From: Oceanobacillus kimchii X50
GTDB taxonomy: Bacteria; Bacillota; Bacilli; Bacillales; Amphibacillaceae
Reading direction: 5' to 3'
Length of the DNA stretch: 64,000 bases
NCBI RefSeq assembly: GCF_000340475.1
Contig: NZ_CM001792.1
Span: forward strand, 1,448,659-1,512,658
Shown piece by piece: positions 44,121 through 53,618 of the stretch. The notes beneath the pieces were generated by a model. The model was not told the DNA's origin. It saw nothing but the letters and a program-made list of their open reading frames with translations, and did no database searches. The translations under genes and the position numbers were made by a program. Position 1 is the stretch's first letter, and the number at the start of each line of letters is the position of its first letter.

Positions 44121-44792
44121 ATGGTAGATGTAGCAACGAATTTATCTAATATAGAAGAGAACATTAGACAAGCTTGTGAAAATGTAAACCGTGATCCTGA
44201 AGATATTCATCTTATTGCTGTGACAAAATATGTTACAATTGAACGAACCAAGGAAGCAATCAATGCAGGAATTAACAATCTCGGTGAAAATCGAAACGAA
44301 GGTTTTTTAGAAAAATATAATGAAATTCAAAATCAAGTCCAGTGGCATTTCATTGGATCTCTACAATCACGTAAAGTTAAGGATATCATTAATCAAGTAG
44401 ATTTTATACATTCTTTGGATCGATTATCATTGGCTAAAGAAATAAATAAACGAGCTGCTCATCCAGTTAACTGTTTTATTCAAGTAAATGTGAGTGGGGA
44501 AGAGTCGAAACATGGCATTTCTCCAGAAGAAGTAATTACATTTATCGAGCAGTTATCGATATACGAAAATATTAAAGTAGTTGGTCTAATGACAATGGCA
44601 CCACATGTGGATGATCCAGAAAATGTGAGACCTGTATTTAAAAAATTGAAAAATCTCCGTGATGATGTAACAAAAAAAAGTTTACCACACGCACCTTGTA
44701 AATGGCTTTCAATGGGAATGAGTAATGATTATCACATTGCGATTGAAGAAGGAGCCACACATGTACGTATTGGGTCAAAACTCGTTGGATAG
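44121..44792 (+). CDS. ylmE: PLP homeostasis protein YlmE (YggS/PLPBP family)
   Basis: Pyridoxal-phosphate-binding barrel protein without known enzyme activity that balances PLP and amino-acid pools. It has 223 residues. The PLP lysine is in LIAVTKYV (near residue 33), followed by LGENRNEGF and WHFIGSLQSRK. The C-terminal LSMGMSNDYHIAIEEGATHVRIGS is the phosphate-binding end. ATG 44121 follows GGGTGGAGA; GTG 44106 overlaps that site. It sits next to sepF as usual in Firmicutes. Confidence 0.93.
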   Translation: MVDVATNLSNIEENIRQACENVNRDPEDIHLIAVTKYVTIERTKEAINAGINNLGENRNEGFLEKYNEIQNQVQWHFIGSLQSRKVKDIINQVDFIHSLDRLSLAKEINKRAAHPVNCFIQVNVSGEESKHGISPEEVITFIEQLSIYENIKVVGLMTMAPHVDDPENVRPVFKKLKNLRDDVTKKSLPHAPCKWLSMGMSNDYHIAIEEGATHVRIGSKLVG

Positions 44793-44818
44793 AATTTTTA
44801 ACAAGAGAGGTGAGGGAG

Positions 44819-45256
44819 ATGAGCTTTAAAAATAAATTAAAAGATTACTTCATGGGTGAAGAATATGAGTATGAATATGTTGATGATGATGATGATAAGA
44901 CTCAAGAACCAAAACAGAAAGATTCTAAAGCGAGCACAAAAAATGTAGTTAATTTATCTAGCGTGCAGCATAGTAACTCTCGAGTAGTGTTAATTGAACC
45001 ACGTAATTACAATGAAGCACAAGAAATTGCGGACAATATTGTTAATCGCCGTGCGGTAATTATTAATCTGCAAAGGGTAGATCATCAACAAGCAAAACGA
45101 ATTGTTGATTTCTTAAGTGGTACTGTATATGCTGTCAATGGTGATATCCAGAAATTAGGAGCAGAAACATTTTTATGCACACCAGATAATGTAGAGGTAT
45201 CAGGTACAATCTCTGAGATGTTGTACGAACAGGAAGAATATGATAAAGGATGGTAA
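44819..45256 (+). CDS. sepF: Cell division protein SepF
   Basis: Septum protein that bundles FtsZ and attaches it to the membrane through its N-terminus. It has 145 residues: amphipathic start MSFKNKLKDYFMG, an acidic linker (about 17-45, with DDDDD) and a globular domain (about 55-140, VVLIEPRNYNEAQEIADN ... VDFLSGTVYAVNG). ATG 44819 lies eight bases after GAGAGG; the GTG at 44810 overlaps it. Confidence 0.95.
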   Translation: MSFKNKLKDYFMGEEYEYEYVDDDDDKTQEPKQKDSKASTKNVVNLSSVQHSNSRVVLIEPRNYNEAQEIADNIVNRRAVIINLQRVDHQQAKRIVDFLSGTVYAVNGDIQKLGAETFLCTPDNVEVSGTISEMLYEQEEYDKGW

Positions 45257-45262
45257 CAGCGT

Positions 45263-45529
45263 ATGATGCAAATTTTAAATCTTATTAGTATGGGTATCAC
45301 AATATATAGCTTTGCTCTATTTGTTTATATTATGATGTCTTGGTTTCCAGGAGCAAGAGAATCCTCATTTGGAGAACTGCTTACAAAAATTTGTGAACCT
45401 TATTTAGAAATATTTCGTAAGTTCATCCCACCACTAGGTATGATTGATTTATCTCCAATCGTAGCTATTATAGTACTTAATCTTGCACGTGCAGGAATTT
45501 TTGAGTTTTTCCGAATGTTTATGTATTAA
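45263..45529 (+). CDS. ylmG: YggT-family membrane protein YlmG
   Basis: Small membrane protein of 88 residues with two helices joined by SWFPGARESSFGELLTKICEPYLEIFRKFIPP, the YggT signature region. It is linked by position, and by work on plastid relatives, to division and membrane organisation. It starts six bases after sepF with AAAGGATGG as ribosome site and precedes ylmH by 14 bases. Confidence 0.9.
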   Translation: MMQILNLISMGITIYSFALFVYIMMSWFPGARESSFGELLTKICEPYLEIFRKFIPPLGMIDLSPIVAIIVLNLARAGIFEFFRMFMY

Positions 45530-45543
45530 AGAAAGGAATTATC

Positions 45544-46320
45544 ATGGAAGTTTATCAACATTTTCGAAAAGAAGAACAGCCTTTTATTGATCAAGTACTT
45601 TCGTGGAAAGAACAAGTAGAACGTTCTTTTATTCCGAAGCTAACGGATTTTCTCGACCCTCGTGAGCAAGAAATAGTCATAATGTTGATGGGGGAACAAA
45701 ATGAGGAGCTTCAGGTAAAAAGTTTTGGCGGTGATAATAATAGTGAGAGAAGGAGAATGCTATTAGCTCCAAAATATGAAGGAATAACAGAGGATATGTT
45801 TCAAATTGAACTACTCGAAGCAAATTTCCAACCAAAATTTGTAACGATAGACCATCCAGATGTAATGGGAGCTTTTTTATCACAAGGAATTAAGCGGAAA
45901 AAACTGGGTGATATTATCATTTCGGATGGGAAGATACAAATTATTGCGGCCTCAGAAATTTCTCCATTTGTACAAATGAATCTAACATCGATTAAAAAAT
46001 CATCTGTTCATTTTGAACAGCAGGATTTACAATTACTGATAAAAAAGAATGAAAGCTGGATTGAGCATGATCGAACCGTGTCCTCACTGCGTTTGGATAC
46101 GATAATTAAAGAAATTTATCCAATTTCAAGAAAAGAAGCCACTACTTTTATCCAAAAAGGATTAGTAAAAGTAAATTATAAAATAGTTGATGACAATAAA
46201 TTTCAATTGCAGGAAAAGGACATGATTTCGATTCGAGGTCATGGAAGAAGTAGGCTTACTACTATAAGAGGAAAATCAAAAAAAGATAAAGTGAAAATTA
46301 CAATTGCTACACTGAAATAA
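45544..46320 (+). CDS. ylmH: S4-domain RNA-binding protein YlmH
   Basis: RNA-binding protein of 258 residues: N-terminal domain of the RRM-like/YlmH type and C-terminal S4 domain (about 181-240, LRLDTIIKEIYPISRKEATTFIQKG). B. subtilis YlmH has been linked to ribosome quality control together with RqcH. The position between ylmG and divIVA is conserved. ATG 45544 follows AAAGGAA. Confidence 0.92.
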   Translation: MEVYQHFRKEEQPFIDQVLSWKEQVERSFIPKLTDFLDPREQEIVIMLMGEQNEELQVKSFGGDNNSERRRMLLAPKYEGITEDMFQIELLEANFQPKFVTIDHPDVMGAFLSQGIKRKKLGDIIISDGKIQIIAASEISPFVQMNLTSIKKSSVHFEQQDLQLLIKKNESWIEHDRTVSSLRLDTIIKEIYPISRKEATTFIQKGLVKVNYKIVDDNKFQLQEKDMISIRGHGRSRLTTIRGKSKKDKVKITIATLK

Positions 46321-46321
46321 T

Positions 46322-46329
46322 GGTATAAT
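46322..46329 (+). promoter_or_regulatory. Extended -10 promoter upstream of divIVA
   Basis: TGGTATAAT at 46321-46329 (TGn plus perfect TATAAT) begins right after the ylmH stop; no convincing -35. It would give divIVA a leader of about 75 bases. Confidence 0.45.
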
Positions 46330-46410
46330 TAATGCAGGAATAATTATTTATTTGTCGAATTAATGTGTAATAAGGATTTTTAAGTATTTATATCGCTTAA
46401 GGAGGTGACG

Positions 46411-46917
46411 ATGGTGGCATTATCACCATTGGACATTCATAATAAAGAGTTTGCAAAAGGATTTCGCGGATATGATGAAGATGATGTAAATGAATTTTTA
46501 GATCAAATTATTAAAGATTATGAGCTAGTTATTCGTGAAAAGAAAGAGTTAGAAGAGGAAGTTAGACAATTACGTGAGCGTTTAGGCCATTTTACTAATA
46601 TTGAAGAAACATTAAACAAGTCTATTCTCGTTGCACAAGAAACAGCAGAAGAAGTAAAAGGAAATGCTTCAAAAGAATCGAAACTAATTATAAAAGAAGC
46701 AGAAAAGAATGCTGACCGTATTGTAAATGAGGCACTTAGCAAAGCGCGTAAAATTTCTTTAGATGTGGAAGAGTTGAAAAAGCAAGCGAAAGTATTCCGC
46801 ACTCGAATGCGTATGTTAGTACAAGCGCAATTAGAAATGTTGGGTACGGATGATTGGGAAGAGTTGTTTGATACAGAGATCGATGAAGAATTAGAGCTTT
46901 TAGAACAACAATCATAG
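46411..46917 (+). CDS. divIVA: Cell-pole and septum protein DivIVA
   Basis: Curvature-sensing coiled-coil protein that marks poles and septa and positions Min proteins and, during sporulation, the chromosome anchor. It has 168 residues: membrane-binding N-terminal domain (LSPLDIHNKEFAKGFRGYDEDDVNEFLDQ), then coiled coil (about 35-60 and 75-150). ATG 46411 is used; GTG 46414 would give MALSPLDIHN, matching relatives, with better distance to AAGGAGGTGA. Either may be right. Confidence 0.93.
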   Translation: MVALSPLDIHNKEFAKGFRGYDEDDVNEFLDQIIKDYELVIREKKELEEEVRQLRERLGHFTNIEETLNKSILVAQETAEEVKGNASKESKLIIKEAEKNADRIVNEALSKARKISLDVEELKKQAKVFRTRMRMLVQAQLEMLGTDDWEELFDTEIDEELELLEQQS

Positions 46918-46921
46918 TGAC

Positions 46922-46950
46922 TTGACGTTTATGTGAAAATTACATATAAT
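46922..46950 (+). promoter_or_regulatory. Sigma-A promoter of the ileS T-box transcript
   Basis: TTGACG (46922-46927), 17-bp spacer, perfect TATAAT (46945-46950). Transcription should start near 46957. Confidence 0.82.
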
Positions 46951-46956
46951 TCTATA

Positions 46957-47217
46957 AAATATATAGAAATATGAACAGGTAAAAGCAATGAAAGAGACAG
47001 TATAGAAGTAGAACCGATACAGCGAATTGAGGATGGTGTGAGCTCAGTATGGTAAGCTTTTAGAAGATCACTCTTGAGTTTTCATTACGAAATAAGTAGT
47101 AATGAACGGTTCATCTCCGTTATCGGTTTTAAAGTGAATGTAATGTATCAACATTAGATTTATAAGGGTGGTACCGCGAGTCTTCTCGTCCCTTTTGGGA
47201 TTAGAAGGCTTTTTTTG
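46957..47217 (+). promoter_or_regulatory. T-box riboswitch controlling ileS, isoleucine specifier AUC
   Basis: Senses uncharged tRNA-Ile and prevents termination so that ileS is made when isoleucine is short. The conserved T-box AAGGGTGGTACCGCG lies at 47164-47178 and its UGG pairs with the tRNA acceptor end. Stem I contains the GAUC-ACUC specifier region; ATC at 47067-47069 is the Ile codon. The terminator is AGTCTTCT / AGAAGGCT (about 47179-47208) with a run of seven T. The gap holds nothing else. Confidence 0.93.
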
Positions 47218-47241
47218 TTATAAATAGGAGGTTTTATTGTA

Positions 47242-49998
47242 ATGGATTACAAACAGACATTATTAATGCCAAAAACTGCATTTCCGATGCGTGGAAATCT
47301 ACCAAACAAAGAACCAGAACGACAAAAACAGTGGGAAGAAACGAATCAGTACGGAAAAAATTTAGAACGTACAAAAGGTCGACCTTTATTTATTTTACAT
47401 GACGGTCCTCCTTATGCTAATGGAGATATCCATATTGGGCATGCGTTAAATAAAGTGTTAAAGGACTTTATTGTTCGATATAAATCAATGACCGGATATC
47501 ATGCACCATATATTCCTGGATGGGATACACATGGTTTACCAATTGAGACGGCATTAACAAAGAAGAAAAAAGTGAAACGTAAAGAAATGGATGTAGCTGC
47601 TTTTCGTAAGTTATGTGAAGAATATGCACTTGGACAAATTGATAATCAACGCCAACAATTTAAACAATTAGGAGTTCGAGGTGATTGGGATAATCCTTAT
47701 ATCACACTGACAAAAGATTATGAGGCATCACAAATTAAGGTTTTTGGAGATATGGCGAGAAAAGGATATATTTATAAAGGCTTAAAACCAGTCTATTGGT
47801 CTCCTTCATCTGAGTCTGCATTGGCAGAAGCGGAGATTGAGTATCAAGATAAGCGCTCACCATCGATTTATGTAGCCTTTGAAGTGAAAGATGGGCAAGC
47901 TTTATTATCCGGTGGAGAGAAATTTATTATTTGGACTACGACACCGTGGACATTACCTGCAAACTTAGGAATCAGTCTACATGCTGATTTAACATATATC
48001 GTTGTCCAAGTAGAAGATGAAAAGTATATTATTGCAGAAGCTTTGTTTGATGATGTAAGAGAATCACTGGGTTGGGAGAACCCTCAGGTGTTACAAAGCT
48101 TTAAAGGTAAAGAAGCAGAAAGAGTAGAAGCAAAACATCCATTTTACGATCGAACATCACTAGTAATGTTAGGAGAGCATGTTACAACAGACGCTGGTAC
48201 AGGATGCGTTCATACAGCACCTGGACATGGGGAAGATGACTTTTATGTCTCCCGTAGCTATAGAATAGATGCTTTCTGCCCGGTAGATGAGAAAGGTGTG
48301 TTTACCCAGGAAGCACCAGGATTTGAAGGTTTATTCTATGATGAGGCTAATAAAATAATCACAGAGAAATTAGATGCAAGCGGTGCTTTGCTCAAGTTAG
48401 AATTTATTACACACTCCTATCCGCATGACTGGCGAACGAAAAAACCGACTATTTTTCGTGCAACAGCACAATGGTTTGCCTCGATTAAAGATTTTAGAGT
48501 AGATATTCTGGAGGAAATTAAACAAGTGAATTGGTATCCTCATTGGGGCGAAACGCGATTATATAACATGGTTCGAGACCGAGAAGATTGGTGTATCTCT
48601 AGACAACGTGCTTGGGGTGTCCCTATTCCAGTGTTTTACGAAGAAGATGGCACACCAATTATTACAGATGAAACGATCAATCACGTCTCGGAATTATTCC
48701 GTGAACACGGTTCAAATATTTGGTTTGAAAAAGAAGCTAAAGACTTATTACCAGAAGGGTTTACTTCCGAGCATAGTCCAAATGGTAATTTTACGAAAGA
48801 AACAGATATTATGGATGTTTGGTTCGATTCTGGATCTTCGCACGAAGGTGTTTTGCTAAACAGAGAAGATCATCAACGTCCAGCTAATGTATATCTCGAA
48901 GGAAGTGATCAATACCGTGGCTGGTTTAACTCATCTTTATCTACCTCAGTTGCAGTAACTGGAAAAGCTCCATATAAAACAGTAATCAGCCATGGTTTTG
49001 TTTTAGATGGTAATGGTAGAAAGATGAGTAAGTCGTTAGGAAATGTCATCGTACCATCAAAAGTACAAAAACAATTAGGTTCTGATATTTTAAGACTATG
49101 GGTATCTAGTGTTGATTATCAGGCAGATGTTCGTATCTCTGATGATATTTTGAAGCAAACGTCGGAAAGCTATCGTAAAATCAGAAATACGTTTCGATTC
49201 CTATTAGCAAACCTTGCTGATTTTGATCCTAAAACTGATCGTGTAAAAGAAGAGGACCTGGAAGAAGTAGACCGTTATATGATCCACCGTTTGCAGAATG
49301 TACTAGCGGAGGCACACAAAAACTATAATCAGTATGAATTTGCTCCTGTCTTCCAACAAATTCATCATTTTTGTTCCGTTGATTTAAGTTCATTTTATCT
49401 TGATTTTGCGAAGGATATTCTTTACATTGAAGCGAAAGACCATCCTCGCAGACGTAGTATTCAAACGGGATATTATGAAGTGCTAACTAGTTTAGTGAAA
49501 CTAATTGCCCCAATTATTCCGCATACTGCAGAAGAAGTTTGGGAATACATCCCAGGAGCGGAAGCAGAAAGTGTTCATTTAACGGATATTCCAGAAGCAC
49601 GGCAAGTTGTAATTAATGGACAAACGGTGGATAAATGGAATCACTTTATGAAAATCCGAGATGATGTATTAAAAGCTTTAGAAGAATCTCGGAGTGAGAA
49701 AGTTATTGGTAAATCATTAGAAGCAAAGATATTTATTGCAGCTAAAGATGAAGAGACTAAAAAAGTATTAGAACAAATGGAGCACTTACATCAATATTTT
49801 ATTGTCTCAGAAGCAGTAGTTGTTGATAAGTTAATAGATGCAAAAGAAGGTAACTATGTAAATGTATTGGTTGAGGTACACCCTGGAGACACGTGTGAAC
49901 GCTGTTGGGTCTCTTCAGAAACAGTAGGTGAAAATAAAAACCACCCATCTTTATGTAACCGATGTGCTGATGTAGTGACCAAACATTATGCTGAATGA
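47242..49998 (+). CDS. ileS: Isoleucyl-tRNA synthetase
   Basis: Class I aminoacyl-tRNA synthetase. It has 918 residues. The HIGH motif is in [16 protein letters not shown] (about 57-72), the editing domain in the middle ([15 protein letters not shown] near 233), KMSKS in [10 protein letters not shown] near 594, and a C-terminal zinc site with CERCW and CNRC. ATG 47242 has AGGAGG 10 bases upstream. The length and zinc domain are those of the bacterial, mupirocin-sensitive-type form. Expression is set by the T-box just upstream. Confidence 0.98.
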   Translation: MDYKQTLLMPKTAFPMRGNLPNKEPERQKQWEETNQYGKNLERTKGRPLFILHDGPPYANGDIHIGHALNKVLKDFIVRYKSMTGYHAPYIPGWDTHGLPIETALTKKKKVKRKEMDVAAFRKLCEEYALGQIDNQRQQFKQLGVRGDWDNPYITLTKDYEASQIKVFGDMARKGYIYKGLKPVYWSPSSESALAEAEIEYQDKRSPSIYVAFEVKDGQALLSGGEKFIIWTTTPWTLPANLGISLHADLTYIVVQVEDEKYIIAEALFDDVRESLGWENPQVLQSFKGKEAERVEAKHPFYDRTSLVMLGEHVTTDAGTGCVHTAPGHGEDDFYVSRSYRIDAFCPVDEKGVFTQEAPGFEGLFYDEANKIITEKLDASGALLKLEFITHSYPHDWRTKKPTIFRATAQWFASIKDFRVDILEEIKQVNWYPHWGETRLYNMVRDREDWCISRQRAWGVPIPVFYEEDGTPIITDETINHVSELFREHGSNIWFEKEAKDLLPEGFTSEHSPNGNFTKETDIMDVWFDSGSSHEGVLLNREDHQRPANVYLEGSDQYRGWFNSSLSTSVAVTGKAPYKTVISHGFVLDGNGRKMSKSLGNVIVPSKVQKQLGSDILRLWVSSVDYQADVRISDDILKQTSESYRKIRNTFRFLLANLADFDPKTDRVKEEDLEEVDRYMIHRLQNVLAEAHKNYNQYEFAPVFQQIHHFCSVDLSSFYLDFAKDILYIEAKDHPRRRSIQTGYYEVLTSLVKLIAPIIPHTAEEVWEYIPGAEAESVHLTDIPEARQVVINGQTVDKWNHFMKIRDDVLKALEESRSEKVIGKSLEAKIFIAAKDEETKKVLEQMEHLHQYFIVSEAVVVDKLIDAKEGNYVNVLVEVHPGDTCERCWVSSETVGENKNHPSLCNRCADVVTKHYAE

Positions 49999-50011
49999 AA
50001 ATGTATTACCA

Positions 50012-50140
50012 TATAATATAATTTAAATTAAGGCAGATGATTTCTGTGGGAACGAATGTATAACTTGGAGAAACAATAATATTTCTAAGTTAACGTTGTT
50101 CAGCACCAGCTGTTACCCAGGAATCGCTGCCTTTTAAAAT
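50012..50140 (+). ncRNA. Candidate structured RNA with a three-way junction, unknown family
   Basis: Within the gene-free gap 49999-50431. Outer stem AAGGCAG (50030-50036) / CTGCCTT (50127-50133); second stem 50039-50049 / 50116-50125 of about 10 pairs; hairpin A 50051-50067 / 50085-50100; hairpin B CAGC-ACCA-GCTG (50101-50112). Its wobble pairs (T43-G121, T57-G95, G67-T86 in the last digits) are G-U only on the plus strand, which favours a plus-strand RNA. A perfect TATAAT lies at 50012-50017 though the -35 is poor. The rest of the gap, 50141-50367, shows nothing I can support. Confidence 0.5.
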
Positions 50141-50367
50141 TAAAACAATGTATTTCTGTTAAGTAAGAAAAGCCCACTGCCTTGATGAATATCTTTGTAT
50201 TTTTCCCTCAAAATTATTTTCTACAGTTCCATCCATTTCCTATGTTTTTCTTCACTTACTTTAATGTGATTATTGGGGTTGAAGGAAATCATTCATCCTA
50301 AAGATTTTTTCTCAATATTCTACCTATGCTTTTTGATAACTTGTATGATTTTGAACTACGTTTGTTC

Positions 50368-50396
50368 TTGAAAATGTTTGAGCACCGGTATAAGAT
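50368..50396 (+). promoter_or_regulatory. Candidate sigma-A promoter of lspA
   Basis: TTGAAA (50368-50373), 17-bp spacer, TAAGAT (50391-50396), 36 bases before lspA. Confidence 0.55.
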
Positions 50397-50431
50397 AGAA
50401 AGAGTTCGATTAGAATCGAGGGATAAAATAA

Positions 50432-50905
50432 ATGATTATGTATTATTTAATTGCTATTGTGCTCGTTATTATTGACCAGCTAACGAAATGGTTGGTAGTT
50501 TCACGTATGGAGTTAGGGGAATCAATACCTGTTATTGATAATTTCTTCTATATAACTTCACATCGAAACACAGGAGCAGCCTGGGGAATATTAGAAGGAC
50601 AAATGCTCTTATTTTATATAATTACTACTATAGTCATTGTTGGGATTATTTATTTGTTACATACACATGCGAAAGGTGATCGAATATTATCCGTTGCGCT
50701 TGTGGTAATCTTAGGTGGAGCGATAGGTAATTTTATTGATCGTATATTTAGACAAGAAGTAGTTGATTTTGCAAACTTTTACATCTTTGATTATAATTTT
50801 CCGATTTTTAATGTTGCAGACTCGTCATTAACCATCGGTGTAATTATATTTATCATAGCTACAATTCTGGAAGAAAAGCGTCAGAAAGGAAAATCAAAAT
50901 CATGA
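50432..50905 (+). CDS. lspA: Lipoprotein signal peptidase (signal peptidase II)
   Basis: Membrane aspartic protease that removes lipoprotein signal peptides, such as that of CtaC in this window. It has 157 residues and four helices. The conserved boxes are [26 protein letters not shown] and VVDFANFY...FNVADSSL; the catalytic aspartates are those in GNFIDR and NVADS. ATG 50432 follows GAGGGA by eight bases. It overlaps the next gene by four bases. Confidence 0.95.
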   Translation: MIMYYLIAIVLVIIDQLTKWLVVSRMELGESIPVIDNFFYITSHRNTGAAWGILEGQMLLFYIITTIVIVGIIYLLHTHAKGDRILSVALVVILGGAIGNFIDRIFRQEVVDFANFYIFDYNFPIFNVADSSLTIGVIIFIIATILEEKRQKGKSKS

Positions 50906-51813
50906 CAAAGAGTCAACACATCGTGACAGAACAACAAGGAAAAACTAGAGTAGATAAACTATTATCGCAATTGCTTACGGATCAATCACGTTCACAAATC
51001 CAAGGATGGATTGATGAAGGATTAGTGGAAGTAAATGGTGTTTCTGTAAAAGCAAATTATAAGTGTGTAGAAGGTGATACACTTACATGGGAAATACCTG
51101 AAACGAAACCATTAATATTAGAACCGGAAAATATTCCATTAGATGTTATTTATGAAGATTCAGATGTCATTGTTATCAATAAACCAAAAGGGATGGTGGT
51201 ACACCCTTCTGCCGGGCATCAATCTGGTACACTTGTACATGCTTTGTTGTATCATTGTGATGATTTATCTGGGATTAATGGTATAGAACGCCCTGGTATT
51301 GTACACCGAATAGACAAAGATACAAGTGGGTTATTAGTGGTTGCAAAAAATGATATAGCACATCAAAAACTATCTGAACAATTACAACAAAAACAATTGA
51401 AGCGTAAATATGTGGCTATTGTTCACGGTGAAATTGGACATGATACAGGCTTGATTGATGCTCCAATCGGTCGTGATCCTAAAGATAGGCAAAAAATGGC
51501 AGTTGTAGATAATGGGAAATCTGCTGTTACACATTTTCGTGTAATAGAACGATTTCCTGACTACACGATTGTGGAGTGTCAGCTAGAAACTGGAAGAACC
51601 CATCAAATTCGTGTGCATATGCAGTATATCGGTTTTCCGTTAGTAGGAGACCCAAAATATGGTCAACGTAAAACAATGAATGTAGATGGTCAAGCATTAC
51701 ATGCAAAAGAAATTGGTTTTTATCATCCACAAACAGGTGAGTGGCTTGAGTTTGACGCAAACCCACCAGAAATATTTACAGATGCGCTCAGCTTTATTCG
51801 TAAAATGTATTGA
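50902..51813 (+). CDS. ylyB: RluD-type 23S rRNA pseudouridine synthase (YlyB)
   Basis: Converts uridines to pseudouridine in 23S rRNA. It has 303 residues with an N-terminal S4 domain (about 15-70) and the RluA/RluD catalytic motif [19 protein letters not shown], where Asp of HRID is the nucleophile. ATGA overlap with lspA implies coupled translation. The stop TGA is part of the TTGACA of the pyr promoter. Exact target positions cannot be read from the sequence. Confidence 0.92.
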   Translation: MTKSQHIVTEQQGKTRVDKLLSQLLTDQSRSQIQGWIDEGLVEVNGVSVKANYKCVEGDTLTWEIPETKPLILEPENIPLDVIYEDSDVIVINKPKGMVVHPSAGHQSGTLVHALLYHCDDLSGINGIERPGIVHRIDKDTSGLLVVAKNDIAHQKLSEQLQQKQLKRKYVAIVHGEIGHDTGLIDAPIGRDPKDRQKMAVVDNGKSAVTHFRVIERFPDYTIVECQLETGRTHQIRVHMQYIGFPLVGDPKYGQRKTMNVDGQALHAKEIGFYHPQTGEWLEFDANPPEIFTDALSFIRKMY

Positions 51814-51838
51814 CAGTTCGAGAATCTTTTGGAATAAT
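51810..51838 (+). promoter_or_regulatory. Sigma-A promoter of the pyr operon
   Basis: TTGACA (51810-51815), 17-bp spacer, AATAAT (51833-51838). The -35 overlaps the ylyB stop codon. The transcript would begin near 51845, just ahead of the PyrR-binding loop. Confidence 0.72.
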
Positions 51839-51869
51839 ACAAGAAGAATAGTTGAATAGAACCTTTAAA

Positions 51870-51952
51870 AAATAGTCCAGAGAGGCTAAAAAGGGAACGC
51901 ATATTATTTGTATAAGTATGCCCTTTTTCCTTTCTTGGAAAAGGGCATTTTT
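51870..51952 (+). promoter_or_regulatory. PyrR attenuator 1, upstream of pyrR
   Basis: PyrR binding loop TCCAGAGAGGCT at 51876-51887 fits the known consensus. The antiterminator AAAAAGGG-aac-GCATA / TATGCCCTTTTT and the terminator ATGCCCTTTT / AAAAGGGCAT (51918-51948, then T-run) share the same bases, so they exclude each other. UMP-bound PyrR would favour termination. Confidence 0.92.
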
Positions 51953-51964
51953 AGATTGAGGTGA

Positions 51965-52516
<552 letters not shown>

Positions 52517-52536
52517 ATATGTTCAGCTTTTAATCA

Positions 52537-52644
52537 AATCCCGTGAGGTTTGAAAGGTTGTTTTTTGACTACGTATACTTTGGATACCTATATATTCCAG
52601 GATACGTATAGCTCTCTGCAACCTTCTTGCAGAGAGCTTTTTTT
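52537..52644 (+). promoter_or_regulatory. PyrR attenuator 2, between pyrR and pyrB
   Basis: AATCCCGTGAGGTT at 52537-52550 matches the PyrR loop consensus. AAGGTTG at 52554-52560 can pair with CAACCTT (52618-52624) to form the antiterminator, which blocks the terminator GCTCTCTGCA / TGCAGAGAGC (52611-52637) with its T-run at 52638-52644. Confidence 0.92.
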
Positions 52645-52688
52645 ATAACTAAATCTTCGTAATTGCGGATACATGAAGGAGGAAATCG

Positions 52689-53618
52689 ATGAGACATTTT
52701 ATTTCTGTTAATCAATTGGAAGCCGATGAAATGTATCAAATAATACGAAAAGCAAATGAGTTAAGAGATCGACCAAACCAATTAAATCGCCAATTATTTG
52801 CTGGCAATCTATTTTTTGAACCGAGTACTCGAACAAAAATGAGTTTTACAGTTGCAGAACGAAAATTAGGTGTGGAGATATTGGATTTCCATATAGAAGC
52901 ATCGAGTTTGGCAAAAGGTGAATCGTTATATGACACAGCAAAAACATTTGAAGCCATCGGTGCTAATTTCTTAGTAATTAGACATCCTTCAGATCAATGG
53001 ATAAGTGAATTGGAACAGGAAGGAAAATTAAACATTCCAGTCATTAATGCTGGTTCTGGCAAAGAAGAACATCCAACTCAATGCATGCTCGATTTACTAA
53101 CGATGTATCAAGAGTTTGGTTCCATTAAAGGATTAAAGGTTGTGATTGCTGGAGATATAAAACATAGTCGGGTAGCTAGATCGAATGCAAAGGCGCTTAC
53201 TAAGTTAGGCGCAAAAGTAATCTTTAGTGCCGCACCAGGATTTGAAGACCGTTCGTTAGAGTATCCATATCTGACCATGGATGAAGCCATAGAAGAAGCT
53301 GACGTCTTAATGTTACTGAGAATCCAACATGAAAGACATCTTCATAAAGCAGAGACTTCTGATTATCTATCACTGTATGGATTAACGAAAGAAAGATATA
53401 AAAAATTACAAGACCGTGCAATTATTATGCATCCTGCTCCAATAAATCGTGGGGTAGAAATAGATACAAGTTTAGTAGAAAGTGAGAAATCAAGAATTTT
53501 TAAACAAATGGACAATGGGGTCTACGTACGAATGGCAATTATCATGCACGTATTATCAGAATGGGGGATTATTCATGAAAACAATCTTATTAAACGCAAC
53601 TCGCTTACTGCCATCTAA
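52689..53618 (+). CDS. pyrB: Aspartate carbamoyltransferase catalytic chain
   Basis: First committed pyrimidine step after carbamoyl phosphate. It has 309 residues. Carbamoyl-phosphate motif FEPSTRTKMSF (about 44-54), HPTQ near 128 and MHPAPINRGVEID near 248 are complete. No regulatory chain gene (pyrI) is present, as in Bacillus. Its last 44 bases overlap pyrC in another frame. Confidence 0.96.
   Translation: MRHFISVNQLEADEMYQIIRKANELRDRPNQLNRQLFAGNLFFEPSTRTKMSFTVAERKLGVEILDFHIEASSLAKGESLYDTAKTFEAIGANFLVIRHPSDQWISELEQEGKLNIPVINAGSGKEEHPTQCMLDLLTMYQEFGSIKGLKVVIAGDIKHSRVARSNAKALTKLGAKVIFSAAPGFEDRSLEYPYLTMDEAIEEADVLMLLRIQHERHLHKAETSDYLSLYGLTKERYKKLQDRAIIMHPAPINRGVEIDTSLVESEKSRIFKQMDNGVYVRMAIIMHVLSEWGIIHENNLIKRNSLTAI

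Noticed and set aside
52689..53618. Frameshift at the pyrB-pyrC junction
   Set aside because: Both proteins keep full-length conserved domains, and the overlap comes from a pyrB tail extension, so no sequencing error needs to be assumed.
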